Under the pieces are notes generated by a model. The model worked only from the letters and a program-made list of their open reading frames with translations. It did not search any database and was not told the origin of the DNA. Both the position numbers and the translations under genes were made by a program. Shown in pieces: positions 1 to 12,644 of a DNA stretch of 64,000 nucleotides. The stretch comes from Metaphire vulgaris (lineage: Eukaryota > Annelida > Clitellata > Crassiclitellata > Megascolecidae): NCBI GenBank assembly GCA_018105865.1, contig CM030856.1:7750653-7814652 (forward strand), in the 5' to 3' direction. Numbering within the stretch: the first letter of the stretch is position 1; each line of letters begins with the position of its first letter.

Positions 1-58
1 AAATCAGTCAGCCAGCCAGTCAGTCAGTCAGTCAGTCAGTCAAGTCAGCCAGTCAATC
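1..58. repeat. Imperfect (CAGT/CAGC)n short tandem repeat
   Basis: The window opens with repeated CAGT and CAGC tetramers that fade out by about position 58. It may extend to the left of the window. Confidence 0.85.
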
Positions 59-1039
59 ATATTCTATGTAATTTCTATGTACCTACACCCACCACTTTTG
101 ATCTTACCTGAAATGATATCTGATTCTTCTATCTCTCTCTTTCACTAGTCACAGAAAATCCGTTTGCAGTGTCTCATGATCACATTCATGACATTAATAG
201 CATCACAATGCCCAAGTTTTCCAATGCATCAGGCAACATAAATTGAAGCACAATTACATGTTGGTTAGCTAACAATTTTAAATACAGAAAAGTTTCAAAC
301 AGATAGACCAGGGTTTCCAAAACGTTTTGGAACCGCGACCCACTTCAGGTTTTGTAACGTGCTGCTACCCTAATCGACCCTCACCGGATCAATAATTAAT
401 TTTACTGATAAAAACTTTATTACTATGTAAGATTATTATATTCGGGACGTAAGTGTAAGAATAATTTTGTTGCTAACCTCTAATAAGTTACAGCTACTGC
501 TAATTGAATAAGGTCACTCGAACTGGAATGAAAAATCGTCTCTTTTTTCGTTTCGTCTCTATTCTGCCCTACTGTTACTCAATTTGACGGATATTAATTT
601 TAATGAATGGAATTGGATAACTATAGCGCTATATAAAAGTTTGGAACATCTAATGATTCTAATTTTATACTTCAGTCTTCCGTCGAGGTGCTTTTAACCA
701 AGTCTATGCTTTTAACGATTTATATAATATTTTAGGGAAATCCTAAATTTCTATTGAGTATTTTGTATTGAATTGATTATTTTTTGCCTGTTTTGCGTTA
801 GAATTATTTTACACGTTGGTTAACTAATGAACTCGGCGATCGATTGTGTAATAGTTACGTTGTATTCGCATGTGGGTCACTCTTTGAACAAGTTTGTTTG
901 CATATTCTCTTTATAAAAAGTTTTAAATACAAGTAAACAAGAGTTTGCGAAATATTTTGGCAACGTCTTGGCTGTTTTGCTGAATGCCAAATGAGTCTAC
1001 AGCCCAGGGCACCTATACCCGTTATATGTTGAACCTATG
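59..1039. other. Non-coding stretch with a hAT-like element end
   Basis: No coding signal seen on either strand. A hAT-like terminus begins at 309 (CAGGGTTTCCAAAACG) and resembles the left end of the element at 19196 (CAGGGTTTCCCAAAC, then a GCGACC-rich stretch). I could not find its other end. Confidence 0.5.
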
Positions 1040-1042
1040 TAA

Positions 1043-1484
1043 GGGCTGTCCATTAATTACGTCAACAAAACAAAATAGGGGGGGGGGGTTGAAAAAGTTT
1101 GAAAGTTGTTGACAGGCGTGGCGGGGGGTGGGTCAAGAGAAGTTGACGTCAACAATTTCATTTTTTTCAAATTATACAAAATAGGAAATTTCATGGAATA
1201 CTATTTATTACAATGGAAAAAGCCTGACATTGACAAGCAAAAAACAAGGTCATCATCACCACATTATGACACTTGATAAACAAAAGAAAGGGGAAAATGG
1301 TCATTGCCGTAAAAATAATAACCCTCTGAACTTTTAGGGAAACCCGTAACTGATCTTAGTGGGGTGGGGTCAAAAGTTTTTGACATAATTATAGGGGTGG
1401 GGGTCAGTGAAAGTTGGCAGTTGTTGACAAGGGGAGGGGTCAAAAATTGCCAAAAAATTTTTGACATAATAAATGGACAGCCCC
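1043..1484. mobile_element. MITE with GGGCTGTCC termini and TAA target duplication (PIF/Harbinger-like)
   Basis: The left end GGGCTGTCCATTAATTACG is mirrored by the right end TAATAAATGGACAGCCC(C). Both sides carry TAA (1040-1042 and 1485-1487), the 3-bp duplication typical of PIF/Harbinger. The interior is G-rich with no ORF of note. It contains one copy (about 1231) of the GACAAGCAAAAAA motif found inside many hAT MITEs here. Superfamily assignment is inference. Confidence 0.6.
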
Positions 1485-1494
1485 TAAGGCAAAT

Positions 1495-3050
1495 TTCGTT
1501 CTGACTCTTGGCTTTCAGTACATAACTTTCCGGGTCCCTTCTTCCACAGTTTCTCGCCGCCAACACAGGCTGAAATCATAGCTAGCTTAAAGTCGTCACC
1601 CAACAAGCAGTGTCCATCAGATCCACTTCCCATGTGGCTCTTGAAGGAAACGGTAGCCACGCTAGCTCCGTATCTGACAGCACTGATGACAGCTTCTCTG
1701 GCGAACGGCGAAGTTTCAAAGCATGCTGTCATACGTCCGACAAGACAGGCCTCGACCCGATGATCCCGCTTAAGACCTGTTGCGAACCTGCCATTTCTTT
1801 TCGAAGCTGATAGAGCGACTAGTAAGCAAACAGCTTATCACGCACTTGGTTCAGGTCTCATGCCTCACCACCAGTCGGCGAAAATTCCACTGAGACGGCA
1901 TTACAAGATCTTCAACGACATAGTTTGGGGAGCATGCGCTCTTGTGCATGCTCGACCTCATTCCATACTTTTACGCCTTTCAGCTGCTCGATCATTCCTT
2001 TGGAATAAAAGACACAGCGTTACTTTGGCTGCGCAGTTACCTTTTCGAAGAACGCAGTCCGTCTCCTGGAAAGGTCACATGTCAGCCAAACGCCTCCGCC
2101 GCTGGCGGAGTACCACAAGGTTCAGCCCTAGGTCCTCCTTTTTATCCTCTACGCAGCGGATCTGGGCGGATCGCCGGATCGCACGGGTTAGACTGGCATG
2201 CCTACGCCGATGACGGGCAAGTGTCATACGGGCACCTGCGATCTCGGTTCGAGGACTGTCTACAGGAGATCATGTCATGGACATAATCGCCTCGCGCTTA
2301 ATCCCGTAAAACAGAATTGCTATGGATCAGTACTCCCAGGGAAGGCTCACCTATTAGATCGTTTCTCTCTAACCATCGGTGATGCCGTCATCGCCCCTGG
2401 TGCGCCTTCTGGGTGTACTTCTTGATTTTATCCCTCGCCGCCAAGTGAGCTCCGTTGCCTTACTTTCAGCTGCGCAAGATCGCAGAGATTCGAACATTTC
2501 AACATCAGCAGCGATCCACGTAGTCCGGGCACTAGTGCTATCCAGGTTGGATTATTGCAATAGCATTCTTCTGGGGCTTCCGGACTATCAGCTTGACCGC
2601 CTTCAGTCGGTCAATTGATCTTTAGCGCGAGATGGAAGGATCACGTGACTCCATTGCTAAAGGAAAGGCTACACTGGCTGAAGATCTCGGAGCGTATAGC
2701 TTACAAAACGCTGTATGGTCACATTCCGAGCACTGCACCGACCCTCTCTGCCCGGTACATTTCTGCGCTCATACAGCGCCGATGCCGACTGACTGTGCAA
2801 GCAGCTGCGATCAAACAAGCGAATTCGCCTTTATGTCCCTCCTCCGTCCAGGACGGTGATGCTGGGGAAAGATCCATGACACGCGGCAACCCCTTCTTTG
2901 GAACTCTCTTCCCGCCTCAGTGACATCCATCACATCCTCGAGGCGTTTATGACTGCCCTCAAGACGCACTTATTTCTTGTAAATCGCTCTTGATTTTAGC
3001 ACTAGCTATGTTATAGCGTTTAATAAATCATCTAGAAATAATAATAATAA
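1495..3050 (+). mobile_element. 5'-truncated CR1/L2-like LINE remnant with reverse transcriptase
   Basis: Reverse-transcriptase blocks follow in order in shifting frames. There is a DPLPMWLLKE stretch (about 1620-1650) leading into PYLTALMTASL, then PVANLPFLSKLIERLVSKQL (about 1770-1840). GVPQGSALGP lies at about 2106-2135 and YADD at about 2200-2211. The C-terminal blocks SRLDYCNSILLGLP (about 2550) and LLKERLHW...RIAYKTLYG (about 2655-2730) are typical of CR1/L2-type LINEs. The 3' end finishes in AATAATAATAA. Several stops and frame changes show it is dead. It starts directly after the MITE at 1043-1484 with no endonuclease domain. Antisense open frames here are shadows. Confidence 0.85.
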
Positions 3051-3295
3051 TAACTGAGCCTATTTTGTTTGGATGACCCTTCACATTTTGCAGTTTTTAA
3101 AATATGTTTTATGACGCGACTTATATAATCATCCAGTTCGACATTTTATTTTCAAAACTGCTGATTGACTCAGTCTTACTTATATATTTGACTGTTTATT
3201 TCTGGTTTCTTCAGAAGTATGTTGTGCGAAATTCATTAGAGAATAAATTTTCTGCACATAATTATAGGCATTTGTGTATTTTTTCAGTTTACAGC

Positions 3296-3619
3296 ATGCC
3301 GCTGATGAAATGTTCTATTGAACCAAAATATGTCAGCCGCAGAGTTGTGCCACAAAACATATCAAATGAACTTGACTGCATCTCAAATAGTACCCTTGCA
3401 TGCATCATATACCAACTTAGTTCCCTCAGCAGGCTTTCAGAAGAGCTTTTTAGCGAACTCCATCGCGAAACAAGCGTTATTGTGTACAGGACATGTCAAC
3501 TGAATGAAAGAATTGAAGATCTTAAGGGGAAAATTGTGCAGCTGAATCCTGAAGATGATGAAGGTTTGAGTTTGTTATATAAACTTGGATTGAGTAAATT
3601 CTTGTAACTCACTTTGGTA

Positions 3620-3710
<91 letters not shown>

Positions 3711-6700
3711 TTTAAGCATCAGATGAACTTTTGTGTAACTTGGTTTGCATGTATGAAATATAAATCTGTTTCAGATTAGTTTAACTTTCAAAATTTCTGT
3801 TGAGTTTTAAAAATTCTATAGCATATACATGTAGACTGTAGATGTAATACACCATGTTTAATAGTAGTTTTTTTAAAAATGTGAATTCAATTTATTTGCT
3901 GCTTATATAGCTGCTGTATGTTCCAGATTAAATGCTTCTAATAAGTGACATGCCTTGCCAGTAGAGAAATTGCATAATTTCTTGCTGACTATTTCTGCAA
4001 ACATGATCATTTTTTGTTCTTTTAATGATTATTTTAAATTAAGTGAAACTTCTGAAAGATAAGTTTCTGATTTTAGTAATTTTGACCTGTTATTGCCAGT
4101 TCTGGTGCTCATGTTGCTTCATTTCTCTCGTATGTCTTGCATTAACCTGGTCTATTTCAGTCTGATTCAGTTACAGACTTATTTAGCGTCATAAATTCAT
4201 CAAGCATTAATTTGAGATTCAATCTTTTGACTGCTAAAATGCTTTACAGTGCATTTCCAAAAAAACTTTCATTTAGTCTGTGCATAACATTTTGAATTGA
4301 TAATTTGAAATATGTTAGTGCTGTTGCAAGATGTCAGTATAACAAGGCCCTTCAGAAGTTCAATCGTGAAAGAGCAACAGCTTCTTTCCTTGCACTCGAG
4401 ACCAACGGCCATTGCTGAAATTTACGCTCAGGTTGATTCTCCACCACCTCTTCATATTCTGACCCTTTATCGGTATGTTTTGCTACACCAACATTTAGCA
4501 TTTAGTGCTAAATTACATAAGAAAACTGTTGTAAGAGTACTTTTACACATAGAAATCTTTCTCACTTGTTTCTTACAAATATTTTTTACTTGTGTCATAC
4601 ATGTTGTTATGGTGTAGCCTTGCAGACACATTTTGAAATTGGCAGGCATTTAACTTAAAGAGTAAGAGTGTAAAAATGTTTATATTCAATGTATTAGTTT
4701 AGCTGTAATTTTTTCTGTAATAAATTTCTGAAACAGAACTGATCATCAATTCATCTTTAGTTTCTTTTGACTTTTAAAGACGCTGTATTTGCATTTATTT
4801 CGGTAAATGCTTTACAACTGAAGTGTGTACCGTGAGAACGAAAAGCTATTACTGTTATTACTGTTATTACTGTTATTACTGTTATTACTGTTATTACTGT
4901 TATTACTGTTATTACTGTTATTACTGTTATTAGTGGAAGTTATGATGATACAAATAACTTGATTACTTAATCAGTACAACACAGGGTTGATAAAAAAATC
5001 CTGATTTTTAAAAATAAAAATTTAAAAAATCTGATCAGTAGACATCTTCAGTACTGTATGCTGCATATGCTATTTTATCTGCATTTAGGAATGGCCTGTT
5101 TGTCTAATGCAGCCACTGTTTGCTAACATAACTGAGTGATTTTTATTTTTACTAGACCGATTTTTATCGCCGATTTAAATCATGATTTAAATTGTGTGAT
5201 TTAAATCGTATCCACCCTGGTAGAACACATAAAATTTGTGAGCTGCATTTGTAGTGAGCAAGAAACAGAAGCATGTTATTGTGATTTTCAAGGGGTGTAG
5301 CCTCACTTTCTGTATAAGGATATTTCCTGGCTGTTTGTTATAATTTTCTTGCTGTTTAAGATTTACAGTAGAACTTTGTTATAATAAAAACCTAGACAGT
5401 CCTTAAAATTGAGTACGTTATATCCATGGTACATTATATCCAATGCCGTCCAATATGGTAGCGCATCACACGGGACCGTACATTGCGGTACGTTACAACC
5501 AAGTATAAGTTATGACTGAATACATTATAATGAAGTTCTACTTTAGCTGTCTTTGCTTGAGGTTTGATATGGCATTCACATTTCTGTATTTATTAAATTA
5601 ATTTATATTTTACGTTCTCATTTCTGATTCACTGGTTCCTGTTTGACTAATTTCTGGAAATAGAGAGGATGGCAAAGACAGCATGAAATTCTACACGGAT
5701 CCAGGCTATTTCTTTGAGCTCTGGAGCCAGGAAATCGCCAAGGAGGCTGAGAGCCAGCTTGAAAAGCACAGACATCATGTGGGACGTTCTGTGGTGAGTG
5801 TATGACTGGATCTTGGTGTTAATCGCAAATGCACTGGATTATACTGTACATCCGTTATGTTCGCGCACTGAATTACATCCAGAAATGTTTGCGGTTTGTC
5901 TTAATTTTGTCTATTTTTTTGCGATTTATCTCAAATGCCACATTCTTGTGTCAAAGACTTGATTAACCCCTTAACTGGGGACCACGGATATATCCGTCCA
6001 TTTTACACCGAGTTACAGTTAAATACACGGTTAAGGGGTTAATGGTATAAACCAGGGTTGGGCAAACTTTTTCAATAAAGGACCCCGTGCAGTATTTGGT
6101 CTACATTAGGCAGGCCGCACATACAAAAAAACCAAAATATATATAATTAAGATGCTGACAAACATCATAAATTATTAATAAAACATAATCATCATCATCA
6201 TCACCATCACACTCCATAGTCCATAAGGACCATCGGAGCCAATGGTGTAGAAGTGCTCTTCCATCGCCCTTTCCTTTCTTTGGCCATGTGTATCGCATTT
6301 TTGGGTGTTAATAAAACTTGCATGGTATTAAATATTTTGTTGCTATTTAAAAAACCAAGATGTTAAAATAAAGTGTCATGTTTCATATAGAACATTTCAT
6401 ATCACCTCACTTTCTGCCTCTCATATGCATACATCTAAACGATCTCGTGGGGGCATGGTCGCCACAGTTTGCCCATCCCTGGTATAAGCATTGATCATTT
6501 CACCGAGCCTGATTACTAATCAGAGCTTGGTCAATGATGTCGTTTCGATAAATATATCAGTTTTCTGGAATATTTTATATATTTTGATGATTGATTGCGA
6601 CAAAAATTCTACTGAGTTTGTAGGTACAGCATTAATTATATGTTTGGCTATTGTAATGGGTTTTTATTTTTAAATTTCAATTTTAAAACTATCTAGTAAG

Positions 6701-9130
6701 TTTTGTAGCATAATAGTCTATTTATGAAATGAGGCTGATTTAATTAATCGGGTATAGAATTGAATTTTGACTTGATACAGAATTTCATCAATGGCTGAGA
6801 TTGGTGTCTTATAGTAAGTTTTATGCTTGCATGATATTTTTTTAGGAGAGACCAGCTCGATTTACCCTCAGTCCATCAGTTGGAGAATCACTGCAGTGAA
6901 ATGAAACTTGGCCTCCACGGGGCAGGTTTTGCCAGCAGCTTGCAATGTGAGGAGCGTACAGGTTTTCACAAAACCCCAAAGGAATCATTCGACCCAGGAG
7001 AGGACGGTTTGATTTTTAGGAACGATGGGTTTTCCCGCTCCCCCAGAAGTGCTTCTTCGCAAGGTTTGGCAAGTCATCCGATCTATCCGAGCATCCGACA
7101 CGAAAGGAAGCCAGCGAGAAGCGAGACTGTGCGGGTGCACTCTCCGTCTCAAAGGATCGCGAGAGATGAAAAGAGGTGCAGTTTCCACGCCGTGCCTCAC
7201 GGCGTGAACCAGCACCATTCAGGTTCAGAGACCATGCCACATGATGCTCAGCATCCGATATCTACGTGCCCGGTTACAAATCCGTGCATGGAAAGCTCCT
7301 ATTCTCCACTCTATTCAGGTCAGTCAATTATCACATCCAATACCAATCACAATGTTGGCAATTTCCAGCAAAATCCAACTGTAGCATATTCTTCGTCAGA
7401 GCACCGACAGCAGTCGATCGAACGAAAGAGCAGTTCAGAACATAGAAGTGAAGACAGCATAGAGATGTCTCTTCCACCTTCACCTCCGATGGAACTACCA
7501 CCCTCTTATTATCCGATGCCAAGCTCGCCACCTATTCCATCCGCAGTTCCAGCTCATCGGCAGAACGTTTTTCTTTCTTGGTCACCGGTTCGATCTCCTC
7601 ATCTCCATGAAGCTAGTAGCCTTGTGCCTATGGAGACTCGTCCCTTTGGATACGTTGGGATGTTCCCGAAACAGCACCATTTGGACAAGCACTTTCAAAA
7701 CATCGCTCATGCTCTGGATGGAGAAGAGATTGTTGATGTCATGTCAACCGATGTTAATCTGTTGGCTGCCATTAAGAAAGGTTTGTACAGTCTAACCTCG
7801 ATGCTTTGTCTTCATTAAGGAATCATCATGATCAAAGAGATACAGTAGAACTTTGTTATCATGTGCTTAGAGGGTCTGTAAAATTGAGTGTATTGCATCA
7901 AAGGTACATTATATATCCAATACCATCCAATACAGTAGTGCATCACACAGGACCATACATTGCGGTACATTGTAAAGAGGATACGTTAGAACCAAGTTCA
8001 TTATATTGTTCTATTGCATCTGTTTATAATATTGTGTTACTAGGCAACATGCAGTATATTGTGTAGATTCTAATGCCAGTGCAAAATGCCCTTAAGAATA
8101 ATGCATGTTGTCTCTACCATTCTCATGGTACATCATTGAGCAGCATTAGCATTGTTAATACAGAATTTGAATATACTGTAGTAAACGTATTTATGACGAA
8201 TAGGGGTCACATATGCTGTGACCCTACGAGAAGTGTTGCATAAATAGGGGAACGATGTTAAGAGGTCCTGATTCTGCAGTGGCAGAGGGAATGGGGCGTC
8301 ACCATCGCTTACAGTTCAGCAGACTTGGTCTGATCCAACAAGGGGGTTCAAGGGGGCATTGTGAGTGCCCCCAGCAGGGTCCTTGGGTAGGTAGCATTGC
8401 CATATATTCAAATGTTAAGCCCTGAAGCAATTTTGCAGACTATATGACAACTTATTGACAGGGTGTGATTTGTAGGGGGAAGGGGGATTCCCCCTCACTG
8501 CCCAACTGCATCCCCCTACTGCTACATCCCCCTACAACTACATCCCCCACTGCTACACTTCCCCAACAACTACATCCCCTCCCAAGCTCGACATATCCCT
8601 CCCCCACTGCTCCAGGTCACAAATCGCACCCTACTTATTGATAATAACCATACAACCCCTCAATAGTAATTTATCATCAGTTTTTCTTGAATCTTTCAAC
8701 TAGTCTAGGCATGAATATGGGGACCCAGACCCCTCGTGGCTATGCCAATGTGACAACTTATTCAGTTTCTTCTATTCTTTTACTCTATGATTTAATGGTG
8801 TAATCCATTAAACCATTAAGTGAAATATCCATGGATATTTCAATTCAGTGGATGGACATAGTTTTGTTTTTATACCTGACTTTATCTAATATTTGTCCAG
8901 ATCTGCTGTGCAGGTTAAGCTTTCTGTTTTATCCCGAAGGTATTCAGCTTAGACAAGTTGAAGAAAGACGACTCGAGACCGCGCAGACACGGCACTCAAA
9001 GGCGGAAGGTCGTCTGGACGTGCAGGCGGTGATGGAGGCCGCATTCGAAATGCGGCGCAGAGCTCTCGATGAAAACGATTCAGACGGTAACAGTGACGAA
9101 CCCGATAATAGCTGGAGCGACGACTACTGA
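3296..9130 (+). CDS. WASF: Actin-nucleation-promoting protein of the WASF/WAVE family
   Basis: Activates Arp2/3 within the WAVE regulatory complex downstream of Rac (family knowledge). Five coding exons: 3296-3563, 4319-4472, 5664-5793, 6880-7780, 8940-9130. All introns are GT-AG, phases agree, and the total is 1644 nt (547 aa); human WASF proteins are about 500-560 aa. The N-terminal WAVE homology domain starts MPLMKCSIEPKY and continues NELDCISNSTLACIIYQLSS, then PPPLHILTLYR and KFYTDPGYFFELW. A short proline-rich part (PPSPPMELPPSYYP) precedes the C-terminal VCA: WH2 LLAAIKKGIQLRQVEER (about 477-493), C-helix RLDVQAVMEAAFEMRRRAL, and an acidic tail with Trp543. An untranslated 5' exon probably ends upstream; an acceptor-like ...TTTTTTCAG lies at 3287. 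AATAAA at about 9622 is a possible poly(A) signal. The exon 4 acceptor is a choice: 6880 keeps frame with exon 3, while the stronger-looking AG at 6845 does not. Confidence 0.93.
3620..3710. repeat. (GAT)n microsatellite
   Basis: About 30 uninterrupted GAT units in intron 1 of the WASF gene. Confidence 0.97.
4847..4932. repeat. (TTATTACTG)n 9-bp minisatellite
   Basis: Roughly nine near-perfect TTATTACTG units in intron 2 of the WASF gene. Confidence 0.95.
4982..5219. mobile_element. hAT MITE (CAGGGTTGATA ... TATCCACCCTG)
   Basis: Terminal inverted repeats CAGGGTTGATA / TATCCACCCTG. The flanks are GTACAACA (4974-4981) and GTAGAACA (5220-5227), an 8-bp target duplication matching at 7 of 8. 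The interior has palindromic GATTTAAATC blocks near the right end. It sits in WASF intron 2. Confidence 0.85.
5366..5544. mobile_element. Tigger/pogo-like MITE
   Basis: Begins TA-CAGTAGAACTTTGTTATAA and ends with an imperfect mirror ATTATAATGAAGTTCTAC. CAGTAGAAC-type ends after TA are typical of pogo/Tigger elements. A second copy lies at 7843-8020. It is in WASF intron 2. Confidence 0.6.
5963..6042. mobile_element. Short piggyBac-like MITE with TTAA ends
   Basis: TTAA-CCCCTTAACTG on the left mirrors CGGTTAAGGGG-TTAA on the right. TTAA duplication is the piggyBac signature. It is only 80 bp, so the assignment is tentative. Confidence 0.5.
6053..6481. mobile_element. hAT MITE (CAGGGTTGGGCAAAC ... 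GTTTGCCCATCCCTG)
   Basis: Inverted repeats CAGGGTTGGGCAAAC / GTTTGCCCATCCCTG. The flanks GTATAAAC (6045-6052) and GTATAAGC (6482-6489) match at 7 of 8. It lies in WASF intron 3. The open frames inside are not coding. Confidence 0.9.
7843..8020. mobile_element. Second Tigger/pogo-like MITE copy
   Basis: Starts CAGTAGAACTTTGTTAT and shares the internal blocks ACATTATAT...CCAATAC and CATCACACAGGACC with 5366-5544. It sits 60 bp inside WASF intron 4. The right end is poorly defined. Confidence 0.6.
8459..8633. mobile_element. hAT MITE (CAGGGTGTGATTTGTAGG family)
   Basis: Left end CAGGGTGTGATTTGTAGG, right end CACAAATCGCACCCTA. The 8-bp target duplication CTTATTGA is perfect (8451-8458, 8634-8641). 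The interior has CCCACTGC/ACTACATCCCC repeats. A sister copy lies at 29798-29974. Confidence 0.92.
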
Positions 9131-10273
9131 TTCGCCAGTTCGTCTCTCGATGCTTTCAAATTCGACTTTCTTATTTTTCGAGGCTCTTGCCATCTACTAG
9201 AGTATTCTCTGTGGTCCCTTGTTATTTTTATGTGGCTTTTCAGTTTCTGTTTAACAGATACAAAGAATTTTTATATTCAGTCTAGAGGTAATCTAGTCGT
9301 AAACTTCTATTGCATCAATTCATAATGCACGGAAGCAGCAGCGGCCAACAGGACGCTAAACCAAAATCATTCAAGATCCGGGTCAGATGCAGGGTATCCG
9401 GCCATACAGCCAGATCACAGTCTGAATATCTGAATGCAAGAAGGCCAGTGAAATTATTTCGTCAGGAAGGCTTTGGCGGCTATGTTGTTTTCACAGAATT
9501 TACCCCTCAACAGTTTCAAAATTTTTATTTCAGCTGATTTGACAATGTATATCTCAATGGAAAAGGGTTTTGAAATCTACAAGAATATGAAAAGAAACAT
9601 GGTTACATTCTTCATATTTCAAATAAATAAAAATAAGAAAATTAAAAATTAAAATTGGACTTTTAAGTTCATCAAAATTATCCCAGCTATCAGAAACATG
9701 TACAATGTTTTTTTAAAAATTATATATAGATGTATAAGTGTCATTTTTATTTTACAGAGGATTTTGTGTGAATGTTCTCAAAGCAATTATAATGTTGATT
9801 TTCAAAAAAAGCCAGTATTAAACAAGACATTAGTGGCAAACTATCTGAAACGATGAAAAATATAAGAGAGGTTTTTTATGCTTATTTTAGTTTAAAAGAC
9901 TTGTGTGAAGATGTTGAAGATGACATATATATATATTTGAGGTCTGACTTGACTTTTAATATTTTCCAGCAGAATTTGTTCGTTTTCTACCCATGTCATC
10001 AAACTTACCATTTTCAATCGCTTCCAAAACTTCTTTAGTTGAATAAAACTTGCCCCTGTGTATAGAAGGGTATTTATGCCAGAAGATCTTGACTGCAAAT
10101 CGACATATTTTTGCAGTCAAAATCGTATTCTGTTGGCTTTCGTTAGAATAGCAAAGAAGATGAAGATGTCTTAAAGTTGGCAATGACAAAATTCAGAAGC
10201 GGTGAAGGGCTCAATAGTTTGAAGTGATTGGAGTTCCATCTTTGCTCTGCTTTGTTTAGGCTGGAGCATGTGC
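9131..10273. other. WASF 3' untranslated region and intergenic DNA
   Basis: Follows the WASF stop codon. AATAAA near 9622 could end the transcript. The open frames at 9310-9537 and 9853-10038 show no recognisable domain and are not called. No other structure seen. Confidence 0.5.
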
Positions 10274-10576
10274 CAGCGCTGGAAAAAACCTAGGTTTAGC
10301 TTTTTAGTTTTTTAGGTTTTAGTGTTTGGCATATCGACATCCATAGACCCCTCTTTATATTTTTGTCACATATCAATACCAATAGACCCTTCTCTATAGT
10401 GTTGCCACATATGTGTTCTGCTGTATGCAAAGAGTAACAAACTTTTAAAGCATTAAAGATGGGATTTTTAAAAATGTCTTGACTTAAAATGACCTATTGG
10501 ATGTGACTTTTTAAAAATCTAGGTTTTTAAAATAAACTAAACACCTAGGTTTTTTAAAATCACATTTCCAGCCCTG
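10274..10576. mobile_element. Probable hAT-type MITE (CAGCGCTGGAAAAAACC ... TTTCCAGCCCTG)
   Basis: The ends CAGCGCTGGAAA and TTTCCAGCCCTG are imperfect inverted repeats. CTAGGTTTTTTA-type blocks repeat near both ends. No convincing target duplication was found, so the boundaries are approximate. Confidence 0.55.
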
Positions 10577-12053
10577 TTCTCAGCCTATGATCTGAGTCTG
10601 AACGCTTTGTAAATTTGCTGACAACCAGTTTTGTTAATGATCTGTTGATGTGACATTGAGTGATTCCGGACATTCTCTTAGGCCGAATAGTGTGATATTC
10701 GGGAATATCCGGATTCGGCAAATACTTATTTCACGAAACTACTGAATCCGAAATTTGATTTTTGCTTCTGGTTTGTTTCTTTATTGAATGATTTAATTGT
10801 ACATGTAACTATACGTATTTCGTCTCACTTTCTCTGATTTTAAAACGTGTCAAGATACTTTATGCTTGTGGAACGTGTGATAGCTCGACGAGTCTTTTCA
10901 GTTCTGAGGAAACGAATGATTATCCTATTTACTTTCAACCCATTCAGTCTACGTGCAAGCTCAAGCCTCGCAGCGACATTCTAATCCTGCGCGGTATTTA
11001 CCCTTTGGAATCAGATCCGGTAATCGGTGACCCAAAATATTCCAGATCCGGTGGAAAATACACGTACGGTCATTCCCTAAATTTAAGGTGGTGAATGAGT
11101 TTTGAAAAGCTTGGTATCATTTGCAGTTGAATTCGTACTTATATCATTTGTTAGCTTTATTAATATTTATTGTTATAGCATTATGACTTTTGTATTCAGT
11201 ATTCTTGCCACTCTGGCAGCATGAGTTTCAGTAATGTTTGATAGAAGTAGGTTTACAATTACCGTAATGATTACTTCTGGTGTAATCAATTTAAAGAGAT
11301 TAAGAATAAGAACAAGGACAGTACTAGCAACTTTCTTGTTCTTTTGAAACATAAAGTAAATACTAAATCAATATTGTCAGTAATATAAAACTTGTGAGGA
11401 ATTGTAATTTTGCTTGTTTCATTGATTTTTGACTACCAGGTGTAAATGAATAACCAACATTCTTGGGTTATGGTTGCTGTCTATGATGATTGTGGGTTTT
11501 AAATAGCTAATTGTATGATTTTGAAAATTGTGAGTATTTTTTAAACTTGCTCAAGCATTATTGAAAGGTTAGACATCGTATTCAAATATGACTCAACCCT
11601 TTGAACCCTGTCAGCCAGTACGTAAAAATCAATGACCCTGGATTTTTGAGCCTAAATACATGCTCATCCCACTATTGCGGAAAATCGGGGAATACGATTA
11701 TCCGGTAATCCCGCTATTGTTATCATGAGTTCAAAGGGTTAATGATATCATTTCAGTATTGTTAGAATCTTGCTCAGCTCTGGTGCAATGTTGCATTTTA
11801 GGTGCCATATTCTTGTCTCGATTCTGTGTCACTGAGATTAATGTTGTTGACGGGAAATGTGTTCATGAATTGACAATGTGAAAATACTGACAGTGACCAA
11901 GTCACAGTGCTTGGAATAGTTGTTATAACCATATTTGTAATCCCTTAAAGTTTAACTGTATTGATCTTACGTCCAACTTTTAGTACACTTTAATGCTGAA
12001 TTCATTCAACCAAATTTGACATTGTGATTTATGTAGAATTAGTATTTTGTGGA
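10577..12053. other. Gene-free stretch with a possible short inverted-repeat element
   Basis: No coding signal. A possible short element at 11593-11742 has ends CCCTTTGAAC / GTTCAAAGGG between TCAA and TTAA, piggyBac-like but weak. Around 10680-11060 there are repeated ATCCGGTAATC/GAATATCCGGATTC words with no clear boundaries. Confidence 0.4.
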
Positions 12054-12439
12054 CAAGGGGTCTCCAAAATTTTATAGCCAGTACCACTTTGCCAACTTCT
12101 GAAGGCTGGGTGGGCCACAAGCACAAGAAATTAACACATTCCCCGCCCAGGTCGAGATATCCCGTCCAATATTCGGTTTTCATCTGGGCCCAGGACAAGA
12201 TACCTCATCTATGATTTAATAAGATTATATATCATGGGCAATAATTAATAAGATTAATAAGATATATCATGGGCAATAATTTAATAAGATTATATATCAT
12301 ATATTATATATATCATGGGAAATAATTGGCCTTACAAGATTTTTCCAGCTGGCAATGAATGTTAATTTTTTGCTGTGGGTTTTATTGCAGACCTTGGTGG
12401 GCCATATCTGGCCCGCGGTTCATACTTTGGAGACCCTTG
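12054..12439. mobile_element. hAT-like MITE (CAAGGGGTCTCCAAA ... TTTGGAGACCCTTG)
   Basis: Clear inverted repeats at both ends. Flanks TTGTGGAC and TTGTAGAT match at 6 of 8 if the boundary is shifted by one base. It contains an A+T-rich ATATATCATGGGCAATAAT duplication (12220-12320). Confidence 0.65.
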
Positions 12440-12644
12440 TTGTAGATGCACAGTTGATCAGTAACGTAACTAATCCATGCTTGTGAAATGGCTCCATAGG
12501 AATTTGTTTGCTGACTAAGGCAGATGATGGTCTTTTCTAGTCTTTATTCAGTTATTATTTTGATTATTTATTAGATTTACAGTTTATTATTTATTGATTT
12601 AATCATACATTTTAGACTTATTTGAGGTCATTGGTCAGGTCAGG

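Noticed and set aside
1484..1732. Protein-like minus-strand open frame
   Set aside because: The plus strand of the same bases encodes conserved LINE reverse-transcriptase blocks (DPLPMWLLKE, PYLTALMTASL), so the minus frame is an antisense shadow.
9310..9537. 75-codon open frame downstream of WASF
   Set aside because: No domain, no splice context, and it lies where the WASF 3' UTR is expected.
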